Source: Antilocapra americana
Lineage: Eukaryota > Chordata > Mammalia > Artiodactyla > Antilocapridae
Assembly (NCBI GenBank): GCA_007570785.1
Contig: ML660777.1
Coordinates: 5,526,587 to 5,590,586, forward strand
Length of the DNA: 64,000 nt
Direction of reading: 5' to 3'
Within the stretch, counting starts at the first letter, position 1. Every line of letters starts with the position of its first letter. Under the pieces are notes generated by a model, which was not told where the DNA came from, did no database searches, and saw only the letters and a list, made by a program, of their open reading frames with translations. The translations under genes were made by a program, and so were the position numbers. Positions 45,700-56,680 of the stretch are shown here, one piece after another.

Positions 45700-46320
45700 G
45701 GCATCCCTCTGCCCGAGCCCTCCACTGACCTACCATCTCACTCAGAGAAAAATTGACAGCAGTGAAACAGTCTATACAGGCCCATGGCCTGCTATTGCTC
45801 TTCCCAACTCACGGTATCCTTCGGGTTTCTTTTCTGTTCCTCAGATACTGAAAATATCCCTGCCTCTGAGCCTTTACCCTCTCTGTTCCCTCTGCCCAGA
45901 AGCTCTTCCCTCAGGCATCTCGTCATCACTTCTCAGAGCTTTCCCCGATGGTGCCTTCTCAGTGAGGCCCGTCTTGCTGATCATATCTAAGGTTGCAATC
46001 TCCACACCTTCACCTTAGTCCCTGTTCCCCTCGTACTTTATTAATCACCATCTTCTTTTTTTTGCCAAGAGGGTAGATTTTTTAAAAATCTATTTGGCTC
46101 CACTGGTCAAATAGTTGCAGCACACGGGCCCTAATTCAAAACACGCAGCATACGGGATCTAGTTCCCCGAGCAGGGATCAAACCTATGCTCCCTACACTG
46201 GGAGCTCGGAGTCTTAACCACTGGACCACCAGGGAAGTCCCTATTATCTCCTCTATTATTTTTAAATTTATTTCATTTACTGTCTCTCTCCAGTGACAAA
46301 GATGTTCTCTATGGTCAAAC
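45700..46320 (+). mobile_element. L2 LINE 3' region, split by a SINE
   Basis: Ordered L2 matches: 'ccatctcactcagagaaaa', 'acaggcccatggcctgc', 'ctgttccctctgcccagaag', 'gtgccttctcagtgaggcc', 'aaggttgcaatctcc'; after the SINE 'catttactgtctctctcc'. No intact frame (the 45698-46018 reading is chance). Confidence 0.78.
46055..46242 (-). mobile_element. CHR-type SINE inside L2
   Basis: Minus-strand copy: 'gcagcacacgggccctaatt', 'acgggatctagttccccgag', 'ttaaccactggaccaccagg', 'gaagtccc'. A small 'tagatttttttaaaaatcta' inverted repeat is near its A-tail end. Confidence 0.85.
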
Positions 46321-46549
46321 TTTAGCCAGATTCCTGTGAGCCCTCTTCCTGACTTAGCCTCAACCTTAGCCTACAGATATTTGAAAAAACACTCATCTAG
46401 TTTCTAATAGCTCAAGCTGCTTCCCTGGGATGACCCTAGTCCCCCTTAAAGTACCTGCCTAAGAAAACTCAAGGCTGCCAAAGAATTTACTATTTGTTCC
46501 AGGCAATCTGAACATAGGACCCCCTGACTTCCAGCCTCTGGTAGTGGGT

Positions 46550-47171
46550 AGATTCTGAGCAGTAATATTCTAGGCAATAGGGAAAAGAGTCCTGGATGGA
46601 CCAAACTCAACTTCACTTTGTACAGAGGCAGCTGGGTGTTTTAAAGCAGGGGTCCCTAACCTCCCAGATCTGATGCCTGATGATCCAAGGTGGAGCTGAT
46701 ATAATAATAATGGAAATAGAGTAGAACTTCCATAAGTGGTAAGCAATAAGCACCAGCAAACAGGGCCAAATGGGTTTCACATACACCTCCCACCCTTTTT
46801 AACACTTTATGTGATTTTTTAAAATTTCCAACCCTACTAAGCCCCTTCCTTCCTCTTGACTCCCGCCTCTTGCTTTAAAACAGCAGTCCCTAACCTTCTT
46901 GGCACCAGAGACTGATTTCATGGAAAACAGTTTTTCTATGGACTGAGGTGGGGGTGATGGTTTGGGGATGATTCAAGCGCATCACATTTATTGTTACTTT
47001 ATTTCTATTATTATTACATCAGCTCCACCTCAGATCATCAGGCCTTAAATCTGGGAGGTTGGGGACCCCTGCTTTAAAACACCCAGCCACCTTTTGTACA
47101 AAGTGAAATTGAATTCAGTCCATCCTGAACTCTTTTCTCTATTGCCTAGAATGTTACTGCTCAGAATCTGT
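46550..47171. repeat. Inverted duplication, arms of about 175 bp
   Basis: Left arm about 46550-46724 and right arm about 46993-47171 are reverse complements with roughly 88% identity by my hand alignment (about 21 differences, one gap), around a spacer of about 270 bases. The right arm holds the 3' part of a MER1 transposon, its 8-base target duplication and about 90 bases of flanking DNA. The left arm holds the same three parts in reverse, so the duplication is younger than the MER1 insertion. Confidence 0.9.
46881..47071 (+). mobile_element. MER1-like hAT-Charlie MITE
   Basis: Terminal inverted repeats cagCAGTCCCTAACC (left) and GGTTGGGGACCCCTG (right), internal 'ggcaccagagactgatttcatgg' (one variant) and 'gatgattcaagcgcatcac'. 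The 8-base duplication 'ctttaaaa' at 46873-46880 and 47072-47079 is the size expected for hAT elements. Non-autonomous, no coding capacity. Confidence 0.88.
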
Positions 47172-47179
47172 CCTTTCAA

Positions 47180-47320
47180 CTTTAACTAGCATCAGGCTTT
47201 GTTTATCTTTAACATTCCCTGCTATAATATAGCTCCAAGGGCTGGATTTTGTTTTCTTATTGGCACATAGTAAAGACTCAGTAAATACCTGCTGAACATC
47301 ATTGACGGATCAATAAATGT
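47180..47320 (+). mobile_element. L2/MIR-type 3' tail fragment
   Basis: 'attggcacatagtaaagactcagtaaatacctgctgaa' in pieces follows the common 3' end of L2. Short and diverged. Confidence 0.5.
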
Positions 47321-48112
47321 GCATGGCCTTTAGTCCTGAGGGCACATTTCCAGGTTGGGATAAGCATGTTTAAGCATTTAGATTAAATACAGTGCTCACT
47401 TCACTCCTTAAATACCTGGCAAGAGACAGGTGCCTGACTCTCACAGATCATTCCAGTCTTTCTATGCTCCCTACATTTGTCTTGATTTATTATTATCTTT
47501 AATCCTGATAAAGCACCATCTTCTACGTGCTTAATATCCTCCATAAACGGAACACAACTGAGCACTGAATGCCATGCTAATGAATGATTACTGAAAGGGA
47601 CCATGTGAAAAGTATTTTCTTCATAGGAAGACTTTTATTTTGGATCGTTATTTCCTCCACGTCCCACCCTTTATTTCCACCCGTGGCCCTGGTTTTGAAA
47701 CTACCCTTCAACCCAGTTCCCCCTGTGCCTCTCTGGATTTCCATCCTTCCAACTTCAGTGAAAGTGCTTTCACTGTGAATTCCAGTAACTTCCTTCCAAT
47801 CCAATGAGGTGTTTTCAGTGTTGATTCTTTAGGTTCAAATAGGTGATCTGAATAATACTAACCTCCCTCGACATAACTTTCTCCTTTATCCTACTTACTG
47901 GCTTCTCTCCATTTCTATGTGCCTACAAGTTGTCCCAACTATAATTTGTTACTTCCAAAATGTGCTTTATGAGCAACTACTGTAAGTGAGGCAGTATGGA
48001 GATTACAAAAGTCTAAAACTCAAATGCTGCACTCAAAGGGAAGGGAGACAGTCTATAATTCATATGAGAAGTTTGAGTTTATTGCATACTTGTTGCTTTA
48101 ATAATTATTTGT
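47321..48112. other. Unique sequence, possible L2 remnant
   Basis: 47640-47900 is pyrimidine-rich ('cttccttccaatccaatgagg') and may be a decayed L2 5' piece. No gene. Confidence 0.35.
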
Positions 48113-48325
48113 TGGTACTTACCTGATGGTCTAGTGACTAAGCCTTTATGCTCCCAATGTAAATGGCCTGGGTTTGATCCCTGATCAGGGAACCTGATCC
48201 TACATGCCGCAACAAAGAATTCTCATGACACAACTAGAGATCCCATGTACTACAATGAAGATCAAAGATCTTGTGTGTCACTATTAAGACCCAGCACAGC
48301 CAAATAAATAAATAAATGTATTTTG
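48113..48325 (+). mobile_element. tRNA-Glu-derived SINE (CHR type)
   Basis: 'cttacctgatggtctagtg', 'gggtttgatccctgatcaggg', 'catgccgcaacaaagaattc', 'cccagcacagccaaataaat' with an (AAAT)n tail. Confidence 0.85.
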
Positions 48326-48804
48326 GTAAATATTTGTTGAATGAAGTGGCTATGTAGGAAAATTCGGGCATTATCCAAGGCAAATAAACTGTCACATGAT
48401 GGACACCATAAGTCAGAATTCTCCACTAGAGCTATAGCTTCTCCCCACTGTTGTATTTCTTATTTCTAAAGGGTATTTCCTGCGGGATTATAATATCAAC
48501 CGCTGTTGATAAGCCCAACGTATCTACTTACCACATCCTCAAATCTGCCTATTATCCAGCAGCCTCATGATTCTCAGAGGCACCACCAATATTCTGATTC
48601 TCAGGTGCATCTTAGGATCTGCAGATTCCTTGGAAGGAGGTCCATTCCCAGCCCATCAGGGCAGAAGTTCCTGAGGCCTCTCTTCCTTCTCACATCCATG
48701 AGACAAAAACCTCAGCTCCAGTCCCCTTCAGCCCCTCCCTCCTCTCTAGAAAAGGCATCACAGAGACTGAGAAATGAGGAATGAAAAATACTCCACAGAT
48801 GTAA
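48326..48804. other. Unique sequence, possible old DNA-transposon remnant
   Basis: 48540-48630 ('ccagcagcctcatgattctc', 'ttctcaggtgcatcttagg') hints at a MER5-like element but is too diverged to call. Confidence 0.35.
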
Positions 48805-48960
48805 AGCTTCTCAAAAGTGTGACCTAAGTGGATGCATGGATGAGGGTAGGAGGGATGGGATGGCTAAGAGGAAGGGGATATATGTATAGAGAGAGCTAAT
48901 TCACTTTGTTGTACAGCATTGTAAAGCAATGTATCTCAATTTAAAAAAGAAAGAAAAATG
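48805..48960 (+). mobile_element. L1 3' end remnant
   Basis: 'gggatatatgtatagagag', 'ttcactttgttgtacagc', 'attgtaaagcaatgtatctc' resemble the terminal part of L1, as at 2000-2085 and 12880-12940. Confidence 0.65.
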
Positions 48961-49069
48961 TATAAAAGAAAAGAAAATATAAAAGCTGAACAACTTTTAC
49001 TTTTGTCTTTTCAGGTTTGGGGTAATGCCATCTCAAAAACTGGATTTAGGTCTTGAGTTTCCAGTGAAT

Positions 49070-49230
49070 AAAGTGTTCTAATCTTAAATTAAAAAAATTT
49101 TTGGATTAAAGTTTAAAATTCTAGGTCAAAGGGTACAAATTTCTAATAATCATTTCACAACACAAACATCAAACATTATGTTGTACACCTAAAACTAATA
49201 GTGTTATATGAAAATTACATCTCAAAACAG
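49070..49230 (+). mobile_element. L1M 3' tail fragment
   Basis: 'acatcaaacattatgttgtacacctaaaac' (in parts) and 'gttatatgaaaattacatctc' match the tail of old L1M elements. Confidence 0.65.
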
Positions 49231-49571
49231 ATTCTATCTCCATCTCTTAATCCTACTATCTGAAAACCCGCTAGACACTAGACACAAAAAGCCTTTACAG
49301 ATAAAACTGCAGGAGCCAACTCACATGGGCAGTATTGAAGCAAAATATCCTGCATGGGTGGAAGCTCTAAAGGCTCCCTCTCACTAAATCTTTCACGTTT
49401 CCCCCGACTATAAATAATATATAGTCAGGCTTACCAAACAGGAAAGCCAGACCAGACTTGCAAGCAGCACAGAAGTTTCCATGGATAGAACTGTAAGCTA
49501 CATTAGTGCTAGAAGGAATCCATCCTTAAAATAGTTGACAAGCTGAATGAAAGCTGTCCACAGAGGCTTGC
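49231..49571. other. Unique sequence, nothing recognised
   Basis: No repeat or exon identified. Confidence 0.4.
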
Positions 49572-49720
49572 TCCTCAAAGTGAGGTTCATGGACCACCAG
49601 CGTCAGCCAAACTTAGAAGCTTATAAAAAAAAACGCAGAAGCTTGATCTCCACCAGGACTGAATTTCAACGAGATCCTCGGTGATTCAAAAGCACAGTAA
49701 CGTTTGAGAAACTGAATACT
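49572..49720 (-). mobile_element. MER5A hAT-Charlie MITE
   Basis: Complement of MER5A: 'tcctcaaagtgaggttcatgg', 'accaccagcgtcagcc', 'gatcctcggtgattcaaaagc', 'gtttgagaaactgaatac'. Confidence 0.8.
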
Positions 49721-50029
49721 GTAACCCAGCCGCCTAAGTCAGATGTGGACGCCGGTGACAGCTCTGATGCGCTGTAGCATCACCCCTTCTAGAAGAAAAC
49801 GGTGGACTTTGTGTTTCCCGGTGGGGATGGCTGGGACTCTAACTTGTCATCTTTGGGGGCCTGCCTTTGTTGCCTGTTGTCTGTGAACAGAGCAGCGAGG
49901 TGAGGACGGCTGAAAAACCACAGCCTGGGACTAAGAGCTTCCTTGCTGATGCACAGGGACCAGCTGGATCATATCAAGACACCTCCACCCCGCGTCCTCA
50001 GTAAGAGTGTAACACAGCTGAGTGCCTGC

Positions 50030-50190
50030 AAACGCGATCAAGGGACGACCCGGATCAGAAGAGTAGCAGGTGCAGGATGTGCGTGTGCGCAGAAGAGAAG
50101 GCGGGCGCGGCCGCCGTGCCCACAGCGGGAAGCGGGATGGGGGGACTTTCACACGCGGATTGTGACGGACAAGGTAGGTTTTTCGGCATC
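50030..50190. promoter_or_regulatory. Short CpG-dense patch (candidate promoter, enhancer or exon)
   Basis: Sixteen CpG dinucleotides by eye within about 140 bases (NotI word gcggccgc included), against very few in the flanks. A donor-like ACAAG|GTAGGT lies at about 50173/50174 on the plus strand, and plus-strand frames at 49943-50331 cross it. No repeat family recognised. It may be a small CpG island, an old GC-rich repeat or a non-coding exon. Confidence 0.4.
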
Positions 50191-50354
50191 AGAAAGTTCA
50201 AAACACATTCTTTCTCCTTCTGCAGCTGTCTGGCAGCTGCTGGTGCCTCCAGGGTATTCCCTTCTTGCCATCGCCTGAGGCCACCGACATTTTCCAGATC
50301 CCAGCCCTCTGGGAATTTGTCAGCTGCCTAAAGAGACATCATCCCAGTGAAAAA

Positions 50355-50461
50355 TTACCCACTTTGAGGATCTTAGTTCATTAACCGGGGACTGAACCAG
50401 CATCTCCTGCATGGGAAGCACGGAGTCTTACCTCTCTACCTCTAGCGCCACCTGGGAAGCC
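50355..50461 (-). mobile_element. tRNA-Glu-derived SINE
   Basis: Minus-strand copy: 'gaggatcttagttcattaacc', 'ccagcatctcctgcatggg', 'agcgccacctgggaagccc'. Confidence 0.8.
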
Positions 50462-50462
50462 C

Positions 50463-50585
50463 ATATTCCATTATAGGTTATTACAAAATATTGAGTATAT
50501 TTTCTTGTACTACACAGTAAATCCTTGTTGCTTAACTGGTTTATATATAGTACTTGTATCTGTTACTCCCATATTCCTAATCTGG
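50463..50585 (-). mobile_element. L1 3' UTR fragment
   Basis: Complement-oriented L1 text: 'ccattataggttattacaa', 'gtactacacagtaaatcc', 'ttgttgcttaactgg', 'ttgtatctgttactcccat'. Confidence 0.75.
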
Positions 50586-52827
50586 AAGATTCCTAGTGGC
50601 CTCCATACATTGTACTCTTTTTCTTCTTTCTGACGTTAACAGGCGTTAGCTTTCCTCTGTCGCTTCCCAGAAGCCCAGGAATTCCTCACCTTGATAGTCC
50701 TCTGGCATACTGAGGTAACTGTTGGTGGGTTTCCACATTCTAACCATCTCTAAGAACCATCCTCTCTATACCCATAAGAGAGGTATCCTGCATCCCACAT
50801 GATGGATACAACTAGTGATGCAAATGACTACCTGGCCAGTCTGGGCATTCAGAATTGGGGTCCAGGGACATCGAGGAGTCTCTGTTTGCTCTACCTGAAG
50901 ACAAGTGAACATAGAAACTCTGAGGAGACCTGTGCTCCTAACAGCAGAGAAATCTGGTATGAAAGGATGTATGGATGGATGGAGGCATGAATGGATAGAA
51001 AGATTATAGGTAGACTGATTGATAGATATGGCCCTAGAAAGAAAAAGTGGTGGAAGGATAGAGAAAGTGCCCTTCTTGACCACAGGCAACTTATCAGCTC
51101 CTGGTTCTAGGTCTTCATGATACACAGCTCTGTTTATTGGTTTTGAACAGCTCTTGCATCCTTATACAAACAAAAACTCTTCTTTCAAACAAGGGAGTCT
51201 CTATTACTGGCTATGCAAAATTGTTCATTTTGAGCAAATCCTTGCTGTCACTTAATAACCCTCTCATTCATGTCTTACTGAATCTCTCCCACAAACGTCA
51301 CATTGTCTTTACTTCCTCAGCCTCGGAGTCGCTACATCAATGGTCCGAACTGACCTGCTTGGTTAGCACATACTGCTTCGCATGAAGTAGTACTATAAAG
51401 TCATTCAAATGACTTAGATACCCATATGATTGTTATTCCCACCAAAATAATCATACTGGGAAACTACAAATGTATTCCCACAATGTGGCCAATACCCCAG
51501 CCATTTCTGGAATGTCTCTTCAAGTCTTCCTTACTGACAGTAAATCCATGTCTCTCAAAGTTAGACGTGATTTTGAGAAACAGCTACAATTGTGCTGTAA
51601 TCAGGGCAACTGGATAAAATGAACGATCAAACATTTTAATCATAAAGTTATACACTGTTTTACCCAGTAGAAGCCTAAATGAAGTAAGCATATCTCCCAT
51701 AATTGGAATAAGCAGATGACAATTTTAAAAGACAATACTCATCTGAAGACACACATGCTAGGTGCTATTACATTTATTAAATATAAATCACATTCTTTAT
51801 CATCACAACTCTCTGTCCCCTTCATCCAGAGGAGAGAAATCTAAGATTTATAAAGCCCAGTATGTTGGCGAAGAAGGGTTTAATGAATGTTTGTTATTGA
51901 TGTTTAGGTTTCTTAATTATTATCTAATTTAAATGAGACCTGTAAAAAATAGATGCCATTCAGGTAGGTAAAAATAATATACGAAGGCAAAAGATTACAG
52001 GCCAACCGTAACAGCCTGAATCATGGCCATAAATTATATGTCACATACTTAAAATATGTGAGCTGCCAATCAAAACTGAAGCATCATACCAATGATATTC
52101 CTGCCCTGGTCATAGCCCTGAGCTCCTTAGATAGATAATGCATTTTTCTTTAAGTCACAAGTTTCTTCCTGTTATGAGGGATAAGCAATAGCTACTTTTT
52201 CTCAAGCTTTCACAGAGGCATCGAAAAACTGCTAAGTAAGGTATATAAATGTCAAGTTTTAGCCAATAGGTCACACAGTGAGCTAGATCTCAGAAACCTT
52301 TCTAAGGGCAAGCCAAGCAACCCACTTCTCTGTGCAAATTTCAGCTAGTGTGATCAAAGATAATGAGTCACCCGGTAGAGGATTTCAAAAACACTAAAGC
52401 TGCTTCAGGGTTTTCTTCTTGAGCTTCACTGTAACTGAAACTATACTTGTACTTTGAGACAAGACAGGGCTTCAGGACATGAATTCAACACATGACCCCA
52501 AGATTGAGTAGTTTTAGGTTAAAAGACGGCACCTCAGTAATGAAACTGAAGCGAGCTTGCCTGAAAATACTGGATCCCAGAATCCCATGAGAGTGAATTC
52601 AAATGTGTTGTTTATACTAGAAACATGAAGTGTTGGGTAGACCTTAAAATAGACAACTGCTTGGGGCTTGAAAATGATCTTTTGATAGAAATAGATGCGT
52701 ATTCTGATGATCTCTCTCAGAAAAGTATTTATAGAGTAAAACGTGACTGGATTTCTTCCCTGGTGGTAGAGGGTACATATGAGTCGTTTTCTTTGAGGGG
52801 TGAAGGCCAAGCGCTAGGTCTAATGCG
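50586..52827. other. Long unique stretch, no gene recognised
   Basis: Contains an ATGG/GGAT simple repeat at 50965-51000. Frames at 50766-51125 and 51137-51385 lack coding support. No clear interspersed repeat. Confidence 0.4.
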
Positions 52828-53140
52828 GTGAGGACAAGAGTGTGAGCTTTGAAGTCATCAAAATGTACCAGTTTTACCTGCGGGACTTGGGGGGATTGCT
52901 CCATTTTTTCTGAAGCCAGTTTCATTATTTAAAACGTGGAGCTGAGGGACTTCCCCAGTGGTCCCGCGGTTAGGACTCCTCGATGCACCACATGGGGCAC
53001 AGGTTCAATCCCTGGTTGGGGAGCTAGGATCCTGCATATCACATGGTGCAGCAAAAACGGTTAAAAAAAGGATGGAGCTGATACACAGCTATGTCACAGG
53101 GTGGTTACAAAGACGAAAATGTGATAGCGTGCATAAATAC
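52828..53140 (+). mobile_element. MIR SINE, split by a younger SINE
   Basis: 'agagtgtgagctttgaagtc', 'gggacttggggggattg', 'ctgaagccagtttcattattt', then after the inserted SINE 'cacagggtggttacaaagacg'. The order matches MIR. Confidence 0.75.
52946..53072 (+). mobile_element. tRNA-Glu-derived SINE with target duplication
   Basis: 'gggacttccccagtggtcc', 'ggttcaatccctggttgggg', 'catggtgcagcaaaaacgg', A-rich tail. The exact 9-base duplication 'tggagctga' lies at 52937-52945 and 53073-53081, inside the MIR. Confidence 0.92.
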
Positions 53141-53384
53141 TGTAGGACTGGTTTTGCCTGAGCCTTCACTTCCTTCTAAGCCCTCCTGCCCACTCTCTTG
53201 CATGCAACCCCTGCAGGGAGGCTGCAGAATCTGGCTTACTTGGGCTCCATTGGCACCAACCCGTGGCAGGACTGACATTCACCATGTCCCTTTCACAGAC
53301 TGCTTCTATGAAGATGTTGTGAAGGGAGATTTGCACAGTACTCCCAAGGAAATGCTCAGTGTCTCATTAACTGCTCTTCGAAAA

Positions 53385-53450
53385 CACTCTGGTTGCAGAA
53401 AGCAGCACAATACTGTAAAGCAATTATCCTCCAATTAAAAATAAATAAAA
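53385..53450 (+). mobile_element. L1 3' tail fragment
   Basis: 'gcacaatactgtaaagcaatt' and 'cctccaattaaaaataaat' match the terminal L1 sequence. The gap 53141-53384 shows nothing else. Confidence 0.7.
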
Positions 53451-53596
53451 AGAACACTCCAAGTAGAGTTTTTGTGTGCATGTTAATAAACCTTAGAGAA
53501 TCATAACTTTTATCCACCTTTCCATTCATTTTTTTAAATCAGTTTGCCTAGTTTTTTGATTTCCAACTTCACATCAAAAGAACTGACTTTTAGGGA

Positions 53597-53749
53597 CTTC
53601 TCTGGCAGTCCAGTGGTCAAGACTCTGCCCTTCCAATGCAAGGGGTTCAAGTTCGATCCCTGCTTGGGGAACAAAGATCCCACCTGATGCATGGCCTGCC
53701 TTAAAAAAAAAAAAAAGGAAAGGAAGAAAAAAAAACAACTAACAACAAC
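53597..53749 (+). mobile_element. tRNA-Glu-derived SINE with target duplication and poly(A)
   Basis: 'cttctctggcagtccagtgg', 'gttcgatccctgcttgggg', 'gatgcatggcctgcctt', then A-rich tracts. Duplication 'ctgacttttaggga' at 53583-53596 and 53750-53763 (the last bases may overlap the SINE start). Confidence 0.93.
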
Positions 53750-53764
53750 CTGACTTTTAGGGAA

Positions 53765-54160
53765 TACATGCATTAAGTCTATAAATATTTAGTAAGCACC
53801 TACTATATACCAAGCCCCATACCTGGCACTGAAAATGAAAACAATCAATAAAACGTAGTTTGTTTTCATCGCTGTTACAGCATGAGGAAGGACGCACAGT
53901 ATAACGCTCCACAGTAAGTCCTGTAATGCACGAGTGCCCAGGGCACCATCACTTACACGGCGCTTTCAAGTTCAAAAGCACCTTCAACAGTGTCAGCCTC
54001 CCATGAACCCTATGAGCTGGGTGTCACCATTGCTAATCATTTCCAGGTCAGATATAAGGAAGGCCAAGGGAAGGAGGGGAAGTAAGCTGACCGAGATCAC
54101 ATAGATAATAGCCATGATTCTGGGTCTCAAATCTCAGTTGGTTGTGTTTTCCCCACCACT
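53765..54160 (-). mobile_element. MIR fragments
   Basis: 53765-53835 ('agtaagcacctactatatacc', 'ccatacctggcactg') and 53940-54160 ('ccctatgagctgggtgtcacc', 'agctgaccgagatcacatag', 'attctgggtctcaaatctc') both fit the MIR complement. One broken MIR or two adjacent copies. Confidence 0.65.
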
Positions 54161-54329
54161 GTCCTTCAGAGTTCATGTCAGAATATACTCCGAACACGCC
54201 CCCTATCAAGCCGACAAATGCCTTACAAATGTCACCTAAACTGTGTTCCCCAGGAAGCATTCAGACACAAGAAGCTCTCCTGCTGTAGACCTGGCCCTGA
54301 CCCTAACCTCCCTTCTCTTCCCCAAGACC

Positions 54330-54720
54330 CTACTGAGAGCCGAATGAACTGCTGTTTTCTGATGATGCCGGCTTCTCTCAGGCCTTGGTGCTTTTTCTCC
54401 ACTCTTTCCTCTCCCCAAATACTCCTCCTCTAGTCCACCCAGCTCCACTTTCCTGTTCCTTCTCTTGCCTGGAGAGAGTACAAGTTTCACCTCTCTCAGG
54501 AAGCCCTTCCTGATTACCCTCCCTCCAGCCATTTCAAATAGCTGAGTCTTCTACGTTCTCCCCTAGGCCCACAAGAGGCACAAGTCATAGCTCAGACTAT
54601 TAGGCCCTGCAGTCATCGGTTCATTAGACTGTCTTCCCCCTCACTTTTCCTCAGGGATGTCTTTGCAGCCTCTGTGTTTAGCCCACTAGCTGTTTCTTGA
54701 CTAAATGAATGAAGGAAAAA
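54330..54720 (+). mobile_element. L2 LINE 3' region
   Basis: 'ttctctcaggccttggtgc', 'aggaagcccttcctgattacc', 'cattagactgtcttccccctc', 'gactaaatgaatgaagg' follow the L2 3' end. Confidence 0.65.
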
Positions 54721-54989
54721 AATCAAGATATGAGCCCTCGCCTAGTGTCCTCCCTGCAGTGGCTGGGCTCAAAACAAATCCACAGCTTTGCCAGCAGTCT
54801 CAGAGCTACCACTGAACTACTGATGCCCACCAGAGCTTCCCCAGGTTAGAGATAATTCACTCTGTGCACATCCTCTGAAAACAAGAACAACAGTCATGAA
54901 ATCACCAGTCATGTTTTGAGCATAAACATGGCCGGTAACAATGGCTTAGACCACTGGACCTGCTGCTGTCTCGAGCTGGCCATAACCTC

Positions 54990-55138
54990 TCTGCTTTCAG
55001 TCTTACTCCTCAAAGTGTAAAGCCCTTATCTGCTCACCTGTGTGAACCCAGAGCCTAGAACAGTGACGGCACACAGCAGCCTCTGCCGCAGGAGATATTT
55101 GAATGAATGAATGAACGAATGAATAAAATATTGAATGA
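54990..55138 (+). mobile_element. L2 LINE terminal fragment with (GAAT)n
   Basis: 'ccagagcctagaacagtgacgg', 'tttgaatgaatgaatgaacg' give the L2 3' terminus and its GAAT repeats (about 55101-55128). Confidence 0.75.
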
Positions 55139-56460
55139 AGGAAGGGAATTGCCCTGGCTTGGTTCTTCCTAAGCGACCTTGACGGCACTATATAATGATT
55201 TCATTCTTCAGGCCACAACTGGTTCGAGTTTGCGTGGATATTGGATGCAGACAGTGTCTCTGTGACCTCTGTGTGACCTATGACTTCAGACGATGGATCT
55301 TTTCTAGAGAATCTTAACTAAAAAACATGAAGAAACTTTTCCAGGTAAATATACAGACGAGAGCTAAGAGGCAGCAAAGGTTGAGTTGCGGGAGGGGAGG
55401 TAGAAGCCACAACACGAGATTTGTGGAAGTAGATGGATGAGCAAGCACCCGTGAAGGAGAACCTGTTCAGATTAGGAAGCAGAGAGGCTGAGAGAAGCTG
55501 AATGTCAGGGAGATCCTGACATCCTGAGGAGGTGCTAGAAGAGAAAGAAGAACTGGTCTTAGGGCCACCTCCGTTCCTGACACCTCAGAGCTCGTCTCAG
55601 CTCCAGGTCTTGTGCAGCCAGACTTAACAGGCACATTCTTACCTACCAGGTGAGAATGAGTTTTAGTGTTTTCAGCCACTGCTACGGGCTAACAGGTGAT
55701 GCTGAGTTCTAAAATGTTAGCCTTGGGTACAGGACCATCTCAGCTTAGAGGGTGCCTTTGTGAGCACTGGATAAAGGTGCACATTTGGGGATGAAGCCTG
55801 ACCAGTGGTCAGCTCCTGGTGGGATGAGAAGCCCGTCACCTTTGCACAAAGAAAAAGGTGGGGGAAGTGGGGGCACACAGGTCTGCCCCGGGGCCACACA
55901 GCTTGGTAAGGCCAGGGTACAGGCTGGGTCTGCCCTGCTCTTCCCGGCAGGATGGATTTACTCTCTAGGGAGAAGGCAAGGACAGAAATTGTACCCAGAG
56001 CCAAATGGTCTTTGTTTGGTAAAAGAAACCACTCTGAGTTATATGAATGGCAAGTGAGCCAGCATCCATTGTCCCTGCCTCGGGCTGCTCCAGCCTCACC
56101 GTGATGGGGCCAAAGAGTCCTCTTGGGATACCAACTCCACCCCCACCCCCAGAGCATGGCATTATGCTTTTGGAAAACAATGGCTGAGCATGCAAACACC
56201 AACTGGAAGAGTTAGAACCTCAGAGGGCAGTGGGAAGAACTCTGGGGTCACCAGCCAGGTGTGAATAACAAGGACTCCCCCCCAATGGGACAAGAGACCA
56301 TCGACTGCAAAACCCATCTTGGATAGCGGCACCCCACAGCAGTGGCCAGGAAGCCATAAGTATGGGTGGATGGGACATCCAGGTTGGCTAAATTTCTCAC
56401 TCTACTCCTCACTGAACATGCCAGGGATAAAAGACTTAAGAAAAAGACGCTGGATCTGCC
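55139..56460. other. Unique sequence; GC-moderate, no gene recognised
   Basis: A 161-codon minus-strand frame (55717-56202) has no splice or family support. Nothing else recognised. Confidence 0.4.
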
Positions 56461-56680
56461 ATCTTCCCAGGTGGTGCTAGTGGTAAAGAAGTCGCCTGCC
56501 AATGCAGAAGACATAAGAGATGCGCCTTTGACCCCTGGGTTTGGAAGATCCCCTGGAGGAGGGCATGGCAACCCACTCCAGTATTCTTGCCTGGAAAACT
56601 CCATGGACAGAGGAGCCTGAAGAGCTACAGCCCAGAGGGTCACAAAGAGTGAGACACGACTGAAATGACTTGGCACACAC
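56461..56680 (+). mobile_element. Bov-tA SINE
   Basis: 'atcttcccaggtggtgctag', 'cctttgacccctgggtttgg', body, end 'gtgagacacgactgaaatgac' with a short (CA)n. Frames at 56248-56962 cross it. Confidence 0.92.

Noticed and set aside
55717..56202. 161-codon minus-strand frame as a gene
   Set aside because: No family resemblance, no splice context and no CpG or promoter signal nearby.
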